Part shown: piece after piece, positions 1 to 4,590 of the stretch
How the letters are laid out: each line of letters starts with the position of its first letter
Numbering within the stretch: the first letter of the stretch is position 1
From: Patescibacteria group bacterium
Lineage (GTDB): Bacteria; Patescibacteriota; Minisyncoccia; Phycocordibacterales; UBA12079
Assembly: GCA_018821685.1 (NCBI GenBank)
Contig: JAHJLO010000024.1
Coordinates: 1 to 6,252, forward strand
Direction: 5' to 3'
Length of the DNA stretch: 6,252 bases
The notes under the pieces: generated by a model
The model's input: only the letters and a program-made list of their open reading frames with translations
What the model was told of the DNA's origin: nothing
The model's database searches: none
Made by a program: the position numbers and the translations under genes

Positions 1-10
1 ATTATATTAA

Positions 11-48
11 AAATAAAACCTCGTCTGCAAAGATGAGGTTTTATTTTT
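11..48 (+). terminator. Rho-independent terminator hairpin
   Basis: Twelve perfect base pairs (11-22 with 35-46) continue through a G-T wobble and three more pairs into a GCAA tetraloop (27-30). The 3' arm runs into five T (44-48). The 5' side is A-rich, so it could also stop minus-strand transcription. It presumably ends a plus-strand gene lying left of the window. Confidence 0.8.
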
Positions 49-107
49 GTTTAAGCTAGATTTTAATATCTCGTGGTGTTAATATAACAAACATATGGAT
101 TTTTATT

Positions 108-137
108 TTGATTAATTCAGTAGGAAAAAATTAATAT
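108..137 (+). promoter_or_regulatory. Probable promoter of the tRNA gene
   Basis: TTGATT (108-113) and TAATAT (132-137) are separated by 18 bp. The predicted transcription start falls at about 143-144, on the first base of the tRNA. If correct, the primary transcript would have almost no 5' leader. The boxes are a consensus match only. Confidence 0.5.
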
Positions 138-142
138 TTTTT

Positions 143-214
143 GCCCCCATAGTTTAATGGATAAAATTCAACTTTGCGGAAGTTGTGATCTAGGTTCGAT
201 TCCTGGTGGGGGCA
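143..214 (+). tRNA. tRNA-Arg (anticodon GCG)
   Basis: A complete cloverleaf can be drawn. The acceptor stem GCCCCCA/TGGGGGC is 7/7 paired and the discriminator base is A214. The D-stem GTTT/AAAT is weak (three A-T pairs and one G-T); its loop carries GG followed by A20, a known arginine identity base. The anticodon stem CAACT/AGTTG encloses TTGCGGA, with anticodon GCG at 176-178. The variable loop is short, and the T-arm has loop TTCGATT with stem CTAGG/CCTGG (one T-G pair). CCA is not encoded. GCG reads CGC and CGU codons; C35 and A20 both support arginine. G37 next to G36 fits m1G37 modification. Confidence 0.93.
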
Positions 215-251
215 CAAAACAACAAAACCAAAGCTAACGCTTTGGTTTTGT
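203..251 (+). repeat. 49-bp direct repeat, copy 1 (tRNA 3' end plus terminator)
   Basis: Bases 203-251 are identical to 523-571. This copy covers the last 12 bases of the tRNA, including part of the T-stem and the acceptor 3' strand, together with the downstream terminator hairpin. It belongs to the functional tRNA gene; the other copy is an orphan fragment. Such a repeat is what site-specific integration into a tRNA 3' end, or insertion with a long target duplication, would leave. Confidence 0.9.
222..251 (+). terminator. Terminator of the tRNA-Arg gene
   Basis: A 13-bp perfect stem (222-234 with 239-251) closes on a TAAC loop and begins 7 bases after the tRNA. There is no long T tract beyond the stem, only the TTTT inside the 3' arm and a further TTTT shortly after. 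The near-symmetric A- and T-rich arms may make it work in both directions. Confidence 0.7.
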
Positions 252-266
252 CGTGTTTTGTAGCTT

Positions 267-533
267 CCACCAGGAATCGAAACGAGCGAAATATATTTTT
301 TCGTAGGGCGATATTATTTTTTTATGCACGAAGAAAATTAGAAAATAAGAAGTACTTTTGTAGTGAAGCGGAGAAAAAATTTGAGCGAGCGGGGTCGCGA
401 GTTCTTAATGAAATTGAGTCCCTAGGACGCGACATTATTTTCTTACAAACGAAGTGCGTTAGAAAATAAGAAGTACCCTTGTGGTGAAAATTTCATTTAG
501 AACTGGAGACCGATTCCTAAATCTGGTGGGGGC
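267..533 (+). mobile_element. T-arm-tipped non-coding repeat element, copy A
   Basis: The left tip CCACCAGGAATCGAA (267-281) is the exact reverse complement of tRNA-Arg bases 195-209. The right tip, CGATTCCT (511-518) then GGTGG (525-529), is the matching inverted sequence broken by 6 bases. Inside, blocks 383-418 and 486-517 match copy B at 3230-3369. Two arms (401-415 and 489-503) pair 14 of 15. No credible reading frame exists. The tips, the lack of coding and the two copies suggest a small non-autonomous mobile or structured repeat. How it moves is unknown; no transposase lies in the window. Confidence 0.65.
302..488 (+). repeat. Imperfect ~121-bp tandem duplication inside copy A
   Basis: The segment 338-367, starting TTAGAAAATAAGAAGTAC, returns at 459-488 with only three differences. 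The flanking stretch from 302 (TAGGGCGATATTATTT) returns more loosely from 422 (TAGGACGCGACATTATTT). The offset is about 121 bp. Copy B lacks this duplication, which accounts for most of the length difference between the two elements. Confidence 0.7.
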
Positions 534-571
534 ACAAAACAACAAAACCAAAGCTAACGCTTTGGTTTTGT
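523..571 (+). repeat. 49-bp direct repeat, copy 2 (orphan tRNA 3' fragment)
   Basis: Identical to 203-251, this holds the tRNA acceptor 3' strand and terminator without the rest of a tRNA. It forms the right border of element copy A. The contained hairpin (542-571) probably ends the minus-strand gene whose stop is at 596. Confidence 0.9.
542..571 (-). terminator. Terminator of the small membrane protein gene (duplicated hairpin)
   Basis: The 13-bp stem with a four-base loop is the same as in copy 1. It lies 24 bp downstream of the minus-strand stop codon, and on that strand the stem runs into TTGTTTTG. It appears to have been recruited from the tRNA duplication. Confidence 0.55.
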
Positions 572-595
572 TAGTTACAATATACTGCTAAGAAA

Positions 596-1042
596 TCAAA
601 AGTATTTTATTAGTTTGTTCGTAATAGGTTCTCCTAATTCTTCTTTTTCGAGATGGTTTAGCAGTAAACCCTCTATTTTTGATATATTGACTTCCTCTGT
701 TAAGGGGATTACTACAAAGGGTGCGTATTTGCTTTTTAGTTTCAAAATTATTTTTGGGATTTCTTCATTTTTAATATAGTAAGATTCTATATTTTTGTAT
801 GGGTAAATTTTGTCTGTGACAATAATTCCAGATTCGTTTATTTTATATTTTATTAAGCCTGGTTTTCTAACGGCTTGAAGAGAGAGGGTAAAAGATGCGA
901 CAAAAACGAGAACGGCAAAAAGAGAGCTTCCAAACATTACTGAAATAAAAATTATAGCAGCTGAAATGATCCAGAGTGCCCAAAACCAATCGGCAGTTCT
1001 TTTTTTATATTCATATTCAATTGCTTCCCATAAAATTTCCAT
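596..1042 (-). CDS. Two-helix membrane protein, PH-like type common in CPR
   Basis: 148 residues. The N-terminus starts MEILWEAIEYEYKKR and leads into two hydrophobic helices at about 19-36 and 39-57, joined by a very short turn. The remaining 90 residues are soluble, with alternating strands (KYKINESGIIVTDKIYPYKN and onward) and a C-terminal helix. This layout, two helices then a small beta-rich domain resembling bacterial PH-like folds, recurs in CPR proteins without known function, often next to translation genes. I recall the architecture; I cannot name a family with certainty. The soluble part should be cytoplasmic. No Shine-Dalgarno precedes the ATG, but a TATAAT box ends 8 bp upstream, so the mRNA is probably almost leaderless. 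It is transcribed alone and ends at the duplicated tRNA terminator. Confidence 0.85.
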   Translation of the reverse strand: MEILWEAIEYEYKKRTADWFWALWIISAAIIFISVMFGSSLFAVLVFVASFTLSLQAVRKPGLIKYKINESGIIVTDKIYPYKNIESYYIKNEEIPKIILKLKSKYAPFVVIPLTEEVNISKIEGLLLNHLEKEELGEPITNKLIKYF

Positions 1043-1050
1043 ATGTATAT

Positions 1051-1056
1051 ATTATA
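1051..1056 (-). promoter_or_regulatory. -10 box of the membrane protein gene
   Basis: A perfect TATAAT on the minus strand predicts a start at about 1044, two bases before the ATG at 1042. The -35 region at the usual distance (about 1074-1079, TTTCTC) is poor. The promoter is therefore supported mainly by the -10 box and the position. Confidence 0.5.
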
Positions 1057-1094
1057 AATTAGAAAGAGAAATGGAGAAAGGGGAGAAAAGACCT

Positions 1095-1115
1095 GAATCT
1101 TGAGATTCGTTTTTT
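1095..1115 (+). terminator. Short hairpin with T6 tract
   Basis: GAATC-TTGA-GATTC is followed by G and six T (1110-1115). The stem is only 5 bp, and no plus-strand gene lies upstream, so it may be a chance structure or a backup stop for antisense transcription. Confidence 0.3.
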
Positions 1116-1141
1116 AATAGGAGTCGTAAAAAGTTTAAGTG

Positions 1142-1191
1142 AAAAACAAGCCGGCACCTTTTAAATAGGTAACGGCTTGTTGGGATTTTTT
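1142..1191 (-). terminator. Terminator of the 175-residue protein gene
   Basis: The arms AACAAGCCG (1145-1153) and CGGCTTGTT (1173-1181) pair perfectly, with a second inner stem ACCT/AGGT. On the minus strand the hairpin runs into TTTTT (1146-1142), 12 bp after the stop codon at 1194. On the plus strand it is followed by TTTTTT (1186-1191), so it can act in both directions. Confidence 0.75.
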
Positions 1192-1193
1192 GA

Positions 1194-1721
1194 CTAAGAA
1201 ATCGACCGGATAAAATCTCGGTATTCTTGTATTGGTGGCGGTAAAATGATACAGGAATCTACGTGGAAAGTATTATTCTTCACTAACCAAGATCTTTCTT
1301 TTTTGTTTTGGAGAAGCTCGGAAAGAATAAATTCTCCCGTGCATTGTTTTTTTAGTGCTTGAAGATTTCCATAAAACTTTTCATCTTGAGGATCTTCAAA
1401 ACCACAATGGACAAATAAGACAAAATCCTTTGTTTTAGGGTGGGCGAAACCTTCATGTAGGTTTACGAAATTGATGATAGAGAATTTAGATCTTTTACAA
1501 TAGACCGCTCTACAGCTATTTTTATTTCGTTCTTTATTTAGCTCTACAGCAACATTGTAGGCCAGGACAATATCAATACCTAGATTTGATATTCCAACGA
1601 CGACACTTACTTTGTCTCGGACTTGTGGGTCAATTTTTTTTAGAACTATTTCGGTAACCTTGTTTATAAAATGAGGGTACTCTCCTAATCTGAACGAAGT
1701 GAGTCTTGTTTCTTCTTTCAT
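1194..1721 (-). CDS. Unknown protein, possibly a degenerate phosphoribosyltransferase
   Basis: 175 residues. Residues 38-62 (VSVVVGISNLGIDIVLAYNVAVEL and on) look like the first substrate-binding strand, loop and helix of type I phosphoribosyltransferases such as PyrE. A second core strand, residues 99-107 (DFVLFVHCGF), sits where the PRPP motif (typically VLLVDDVxTTG) would be, but the acidic pair and the threonines are absent. This suggests either a member that no longer binds PRPP or a false resemblance. The C-terminus has a proline-rich turn (ILPPPIQEY). A good Shine-Dalgarno, AAAGGAG, supports the chosen ATG and makes this the only gene in the window with a strong one. The gene is monocistronic and ends at the 1142-1191 hairpin. 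The coding call is secure; the family call is weak. Confidence 0.82.
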   Translation of the reverse strand: MKEETRLTSFRLGEYPHFINKVTEIVLKKIDPQVRDKVSVVVGISNLGIDIVLAYNVAVELNKERNKNSCRAVYCKRSKFSIINFVNLHEGFAHPKTKDFVLFVHCGFEDPQDEKFYGNLQALKKQCTGEFILSELLQNKKERSWLVKNNTFHVDSCIILPPPIQEYRDFIRSIS

Positions 1722-1728
1722 CTCTGAA

Positions 1729-1735
1729 CTCCTTT
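1729..1735 (-). promoter_or_regulatory. Shine-Dalgarno site AAAGGAG
   Basis: AAAGGAG lies 7 bases before the ATG at 1721 and fixes that start. It stands out because the other genes in this window lack such a site. Confidence 0.8.
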
Positions 1736-1851
1736 ATCCTTAAATTATTTATTTTTCTTTAACTTAATCTAGTTTTGATTTTACTCAAAATATTTAAAAA
1801 AACAACTATTATTTTGAGAAGAGAAGAGGAAGCTCAATTTTAGAGACATGA

Positions 1852-2964
1852 CTAGTAATCTTTGTGTTTGTGTTTTTTGAATTCTTTTTTGGTTTTATTG
1901 AGGAACTTTCCAAACTGGCGATTCTTTTTTTTCTTTTCAAAATCGGTCATCTCATAATGTTCAACTTCTTTTTTCAGGTTAATATAATTTGAATATTTAT
2001 CTTTATCTAATTTTCCCGATTTTAATGAGGCGAGCACTTCACATCCTGGTTCATGACTGTGGGTACAATCAACATATTTACATCTAGTAGCTAGGGCTGT
2101 TATTTCGTCAAATAAATTATTTATACCAGTGTCTATGTTCGCCATTCCCACCTCACGCATCCCAGGGTTGTCGATAACAATTCCTCCATTTTTCAAAAAA
2201 TACATTTCTCTGCTTGTTGTGGTATGTTTTCCTCTGTCAGTACTCAAGCTTATATCTCCTGTTTTTATAATATCTTCTTCGAGTAAATTATTAATTAAAG
2301 AAGATTTTCCAACTCCAGAAGAGCCGAGGAAGCAGTAATTTTTTCCACTTAATATATATTCTTTTAATTCATTCAACCCGTCATTGGTTAGAGTGCTTGT
2401 CAAAATAACACTGGTGTCATTAAATCTGTTTTTTAGTTGAGTCAATTTTATATCTAATTCTTCTTGGGAAATCAAATCTATTTTATTTAATATTATAGAC
2501 GGTTTTACACCTCCGTCGTTGGCTATAGAAAAATATCTTTCAAAACGGTTTAGGTTGTAATCTCTGTCAACTGATTCAACCACAAAAGCTTCGTCGATAT
2601 TTGTTGCTATTATTTGTAGTTTATTCTTTTGTCCCGCCCTGTTTTTGTCTCCAGAGATTCTTTTCAAGATTGTTTTTCTTGGTAAAATGCTATGAATAAC
2701 AGCTTGTTCTGAGCTGACTTCATTAATTGTCACCCAATCACCAACGGCTGGATAATCTTCTCTTGATGAGGCATCGAACATCTTTTTTCCAGGGACTTTC
2801 GCTAAATATTCACCCTCTTCATTTTTAACTTTGTAAGATCCTCTGTATTCAGCAATAACTCTTGCAACAGAAAATTCCTCCAATTTTAATTTATGACGGT
2901 TAGATTCAAAAAAATCATTATATCCCAAATCTTTATTTTTTATTTTTTTAACTTCGTTATCCAT
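1852..2964 (-). CDS. rsgA: Ribosome small subunit-dependent GTPase A
   Basis: 370 residues, full length for RsgA (YjeQ/YloQ), which binds the 30S subunit late in assembly and hydrolyses GTP as immature particles mature. An N-terminal OB-fold region covers about 30-100. The GTPase motifs occur in the circularly permuted order typical of the family: G4 NKID (160-163), then the P-loop GSSGVGKSS (214-222), switch I GKHTTTSRE (245-253) and G3 DNPGMRE (265-271). The zinc site follows as C295, C300, H302 and C308 (C-x4-C-x-H-x5-C). The tail is very basic (KKKKNR, KKHKHKDY), suited to rRNA contact. No Shine-Dalgarno or clear promoter is visible before the ATG; the leader is A/T-only. It is transcribed alone. 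No key residue appears to be missing. Confidence 0.97.
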   Translation of the reverse strand: MDNEVKKIKNKDLGYNDFFESNRHKLKLEEFSVARVIAEYRGSYKVKNEEGEYLAKVPGKKMFDASSREDYPAVGDWVTINEVSSEQAVIHSILPRKTILKRISGDKNRAGQKNKLQIIATNIDEAFVVESVDRDYNLNRFERYFSIANDGGVKPSIILNKIDLISQEELDIKLTQLKNRFNDTSVILTSTLTNDGLNELKEYILSGKNYCFLGSSGVGKSSLINNLLEEDIIKTGDISLSTDRGKHTTTSREMYFLKNGGIVIDNPGMREVGMANIDTGINNLFDEITALATRCKYVDCTHSHEPGCEVLASLKSGKLDKDKYSNYINLKKEVEHYEMTDFEKKKKNRQFGKFLNKTKKEFKKHKHKDY

Positions 2965-3115
2965 TTTATTTATTGAAAATTTAAATTTTTTACAAAATAA
3001 TTTACTAGTATTCTACTAAAGGGGGGATTTATGTTTCCTCCTAATATTATTATAATATCATGAAAAGGTTTCCTCGGACTAAGGTTCTAGAGGAAGGGGT
3101 TTTAAATTTTTTATT
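2965..3115. other. Gene-free stretch with small hairpins upstream of rsgA
   Basis: Two imperfect hairpins can be drawn: 3021-3041 (GGGGGGA with TTTCCTCC, two G-T pairs) and 3070-3095 (TTCCTC/GAGGAA, with weaker inner pairs). The word TTTCCTC recurs at 3034, 3069 and 3115. A TATAAT on the plus strand (3051-3056) has no convincing -35. A 40-codon frame from 3060 runs into repeat DNA and is not believed. This may be a small transcribed RNA or decayed repeat DNA. Confidence 0.35.
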
Positions 3116-3124
3116 TTCCTCCGC

Positions 3125-3148
3125 CGTTCGAATCCCACCTCTCGAACG
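3125..3148 (+). repeat. Fossil tRNA T-arm fragment in a hairpin
   Basis: GTTCGAATCCCACC is the T-loop and 3' T-stem/acceptor sequence typical of tRNAs, but the 5' T-stem does not pair and no tRNA body lies upstream. CGTTCGA (3125-3131) and TCGAACG (3142-3148) instead form a perfect 7-bp hairpin. It resembles the tip of element copy B and could be the remaining end of a third copy. Confidence 0.5.
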
Positions 3149-3150
3149 TG

Positions 3151-3194
3151 ACCAAAGAAAAAACACTAGCTTGGGCTAGTATTTTTTCTTTGGT
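3151..3194 (+). terminator. Long terminator-like hairpin
   Basis: A 20-bp stem (3151-3170 with 3175-3194) has a single C-A mismatch and a TTGG loop. Each arm contains an A6 or T6 run, so it could act in both directions. It follows the fossil T-arm just as the tRNA-Arg terminator follows the real tRNA, suggesting a decayed tRNA locus. Confidence 0.6.
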
Positions 3195-3229
3195 TTAAGT
3201 AGAAATTTAGTCTTTATTTTGCAAAGAAG

Positions 3230-3369
3230 GGGTGGGATCCGGTCTCCAGTTCTAAGTGAAATTTTTGCCTTCGTTACACTACGGCTCAATTTCACTAAGA
3301 ACTCGCGACCCCCGCTCGCTCGAGTTCGTCGCTTCGCTCCTCCATTCTCGCTCGGTTCGAATCCCACCC
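3230..3369 (-). mobile_element. T-arm-tipped non-coding repeat element, copy B
   Basis: The 140-bp element has inverted tips GGGTGGGATCCG (3230-3241) and CGAATCCCACCC (3358-3369), differing at one position. The right tip with its flank reads GGTTCGAATCCCACC, a tRNA T-arm 3' half. On the minus strand its order matches copy A: T-arm tip, GAGCGAG, a block at 3321-3285 (with GGTCGCGAGTTCTTAG) and a block at 3267-3235 (with TTAGAACTGGAGACCG). Arms 3249-3263 and 3288-3302 pair 14 of 15. The interior is much richer in G+C than the surrounding genes. Reading frames across it give GFEP- and RIPP-type peptides, a known artefact of T-arm sequence. Confidence 0.7.
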
Positions 3370-3379
3370 TCTCTGCATA

Positions 3380-3424
3380 AACGCGAAAATCCCAATACCT
3401 TAATCGGTATTGGGATTTTGCGTT
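3380..3424 (+). terminator. Long hairpin downstream of copy B
   Basis: A stem of about 19 bp with one bulged G joins 3380-3399 to 3406-3424 around a six-base TTAATC loop. Its location just beyond a T-arm 3' end is that of a tRNA terminator. No T tract follows, so termination is not certain. Confidence 0.5.
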
Positions 3425-3475
3425 GCGGGCAACCTCGGGCTGGAACCGTGGGTTACCAAGCCCTGCAAGGCGGTT
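3425..3475. other. GC-rich structured patch of unknown function
   Basis: Bases 3421-3470 contain 33 G or C in 50, far above the surrounding genes. GGGCT (3437-3441) pairs with AGCCC (3459-3463), and within it AACC (3444-3447) pairs with GGTT (3451-3454) across a GTG loop. No tRNA cloverleaf fits. It could be part of a structured RNA, a recombination site, or decayed repeat DNA. Confidence 0.4.
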
Positions 3476-3530
3476 TTAAGCTTTTAAAAACTACTAATGG
3501 AAGGATCCTCGTGCACCTTTATTTTATCAG

Positions 3531-3548
3531 AAAGTGACAAAAGTGACA
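3531..3548. repeat. Two tandem AAAGTGACA repeats
   Basis: AAAGTGACA occurs at 3531-3539 and again directly at 3540-3548. It lies just beyond the 3' end of the repressor operon, next to a 15-bp hairpin. The words resemble, but do not equal, the repressor half-site seen at 5305-5312 (AAAGTGTCAAG on the minus strand). Confidence 0.45.
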
Positions 3549-3556
3549 CATAATCG

Positions 3557-3592
3557 ATATATAAAGTTACAGCTATGTGTAACTTTATATAT
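3557..3592 (-). terminator. 15-bp AT-rich hairpin after the repressor operon
   Basis: The arms 3557-3571 and 3578-3592 are perfectly complementary around GCTATG. It lies 26 bp past the stop codon of the 322-residue protein and is the only good hairpin available to end that operon. On the minus strand no T tract follows, so a role as operator or processing stem is also possible. Confidence 0.5.
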
Positions 3593-3618
3593 TAATTACT
3601 TTTTGGAAGTAATATTTT

Positions 3619-4587
3619 TTATGATTCTTTCTGTCTTTCTTCAACTACGTTTTTGACTTTTTCCTCCCATCCGTCTGTATGAATAATTCTTTCAAAGGAT
3701 GTACCAAATCTACCAGACATTAAATCTAACCTACTTAATAAACTTAATTGTTCCCAGTCATCAAAAAGAATATAAATAGCGTTACCATATTCTATATTTT
3801 CAAAAACTACTAAATTATCTTCAAGAAGAGCCCCAAAATAACGTCTAAATCCACTACTCCCATAAACCAACTTTTTAAGATTTAAGCTTAAAAAGAATTT
3901 GTAACGCTCAGTGGTTACGTCTTTTTGTTGGATAGTAGGTGTCTTTCCTTGAAATAATCTTTCAATAGTATCTTCTAGAGTTCCTGGTGGTAAAATTTCC
4001 CAAGAAACATTTAAAGATTGTATGTAATCAACCATTGGTATATTGGAGGATTCTACTCCAAGAGATCCTGTATTTTCTTGAAGAATATTTAAATTTTCAA
4101 ATAATCTATCTTCAAAATCATTATTAGTTTTATCCAATACTTCTTTAATTTGGAAGGCAATGACATAATCTGTTAAACCAGGCTGAGTATCATTACAAGT
4201 TGTTAAAATTTCAAGTTCACGAGGTGGTTGAAAATCTCGGGGATATTTTTTGTAAGGTAAATTAACTGTATGAGTACCGTTATAAGAATCTCCCCAATTT
4301 GGACTTTCTATACTATTATAATGAGTTTCTTTTGGAAGATCTTTGCGAATAATTTCAAAACCGTTAACATTTCGATCTGAATATTTACCTTGATTTTCCG
4401 AAGGAATAATTTCGGTAGGAATTTGTAATCCATCTGAATTCAGTTCTATTCCTAAATGTGCTAATTTACCTGATATGAGTTCGTTTGCCTTAAATTTAAT
4501 AGCGCAACCAACAACAATTTCATTATTATCAATTGTTTCTAGTTTTGCATAAATATCTTTAGGGATTTTTTGAATATTTTTTTTCAT
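3619..4587 (-). CDS. Unrecognised 322-residue partner of the LexA-like repressor
   Basis: I do not recognise this protein. It is soluble, with no signal peptide or membrane helix, and near-neutral to acidic. Residues 1-125 look beta-rich; about 126-215 are mixed with helices (LTDYVIAFQIKEVL; TLEDTIERLF). A C-terminal module, about 228-315, contains RYKFFLSLNLKKLVYG, FRRYFGALLEDNLVVFENI and GNAIYILFDDWEQLS, and ends in FERIIHTDGWEEKV. The aromatic and WE spacing in that last part resembles tails I have seen on uncharacterised accessory proteins, but I cannot name a family. No nuclease, kinase or helicase motif is obvious. The ATG lies 3 bp after the repressor stop with no Shine-Dalgarno, so it is very probably co-transcribed and translationally coupled. 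It should be induced when the repressor is inactivated. Confidence 0.88.
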   Translation of the reverse strand: MKKNIQKIPKDIYAKLETIDNNEIVVGCAIKFKANELISGKLAHLGIELNSDGLQIPTEIIPSENQGKYSDRNVNGFEIIRKDLPKETHYNSIESPNWGDSYNGTHTVNLPYKKYPRDFQPPRELEILTTCNDTQPGLTDYVIAFQIKEVLDKTNNDFEDRLFENLNILQENTGSLGVESSNIPMVDYIQSLNVSWEILPPGTLEDTIERLFQGKTPTIQQKDVTTERYKFFLSLNLKKLVYGSSGFRRYFGALLEDNLVVFENIEYGNAIYILFDDWEQLSLLSRLDLMSGRFGTSFERIIHTDGWEEKVKNVVEERQKES

Positions 4588-4590
4588 TTT

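Noticed and set aside
206..469. Plus-strand open frame of 87 codons starting inside the tRNA
   Set aside because: It begins in the tRNA acceptor stem and runs across the terminator and element A; the product is rich in Arg and Lys with no recognisable pattern.
1789..1851. Hairpin downstream of rsgA as a terminator
   Set aside because: TTGAG/CTCAA gives only 5 bp around a 14-base loop, and the T8 run on the minus strand is well separated from it; too weak to call.
2129..2338. Plus-strand open frame of 69 codons
   Set aside because: It lies wholly inside rsgA on the opposite strand, across the conserved P-loop, switch and G3 motifs.
3060..3180. Plus-strand 40-codon frame MKRFPRTKV with a TATAAT upstream
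   Set aside because: It runs through the fossil T-arm and the terminator hairpin, with no -35 box, ribosome site or family resemblance.
3176..3367. Minus-strand open frame starting MGFEPSENGG
   Set aside because: GFEP is what antisense tRNA T-arm sequence encodes; the frame is element copy B plus a hairpin.
3256..3537. Plus-strand open frame of 93 codons containing VRIPPSLHKRENPNT
   Set aside because: It translates element B, its hairpin and the GC-rich patch; the RIPP peptide comes from the T-arm repeat.
3531..3548. Possible CRISPR or iteron array
   Set aside because: Only two 9-bp units without spacers; no longer array is present anywhere in the window.
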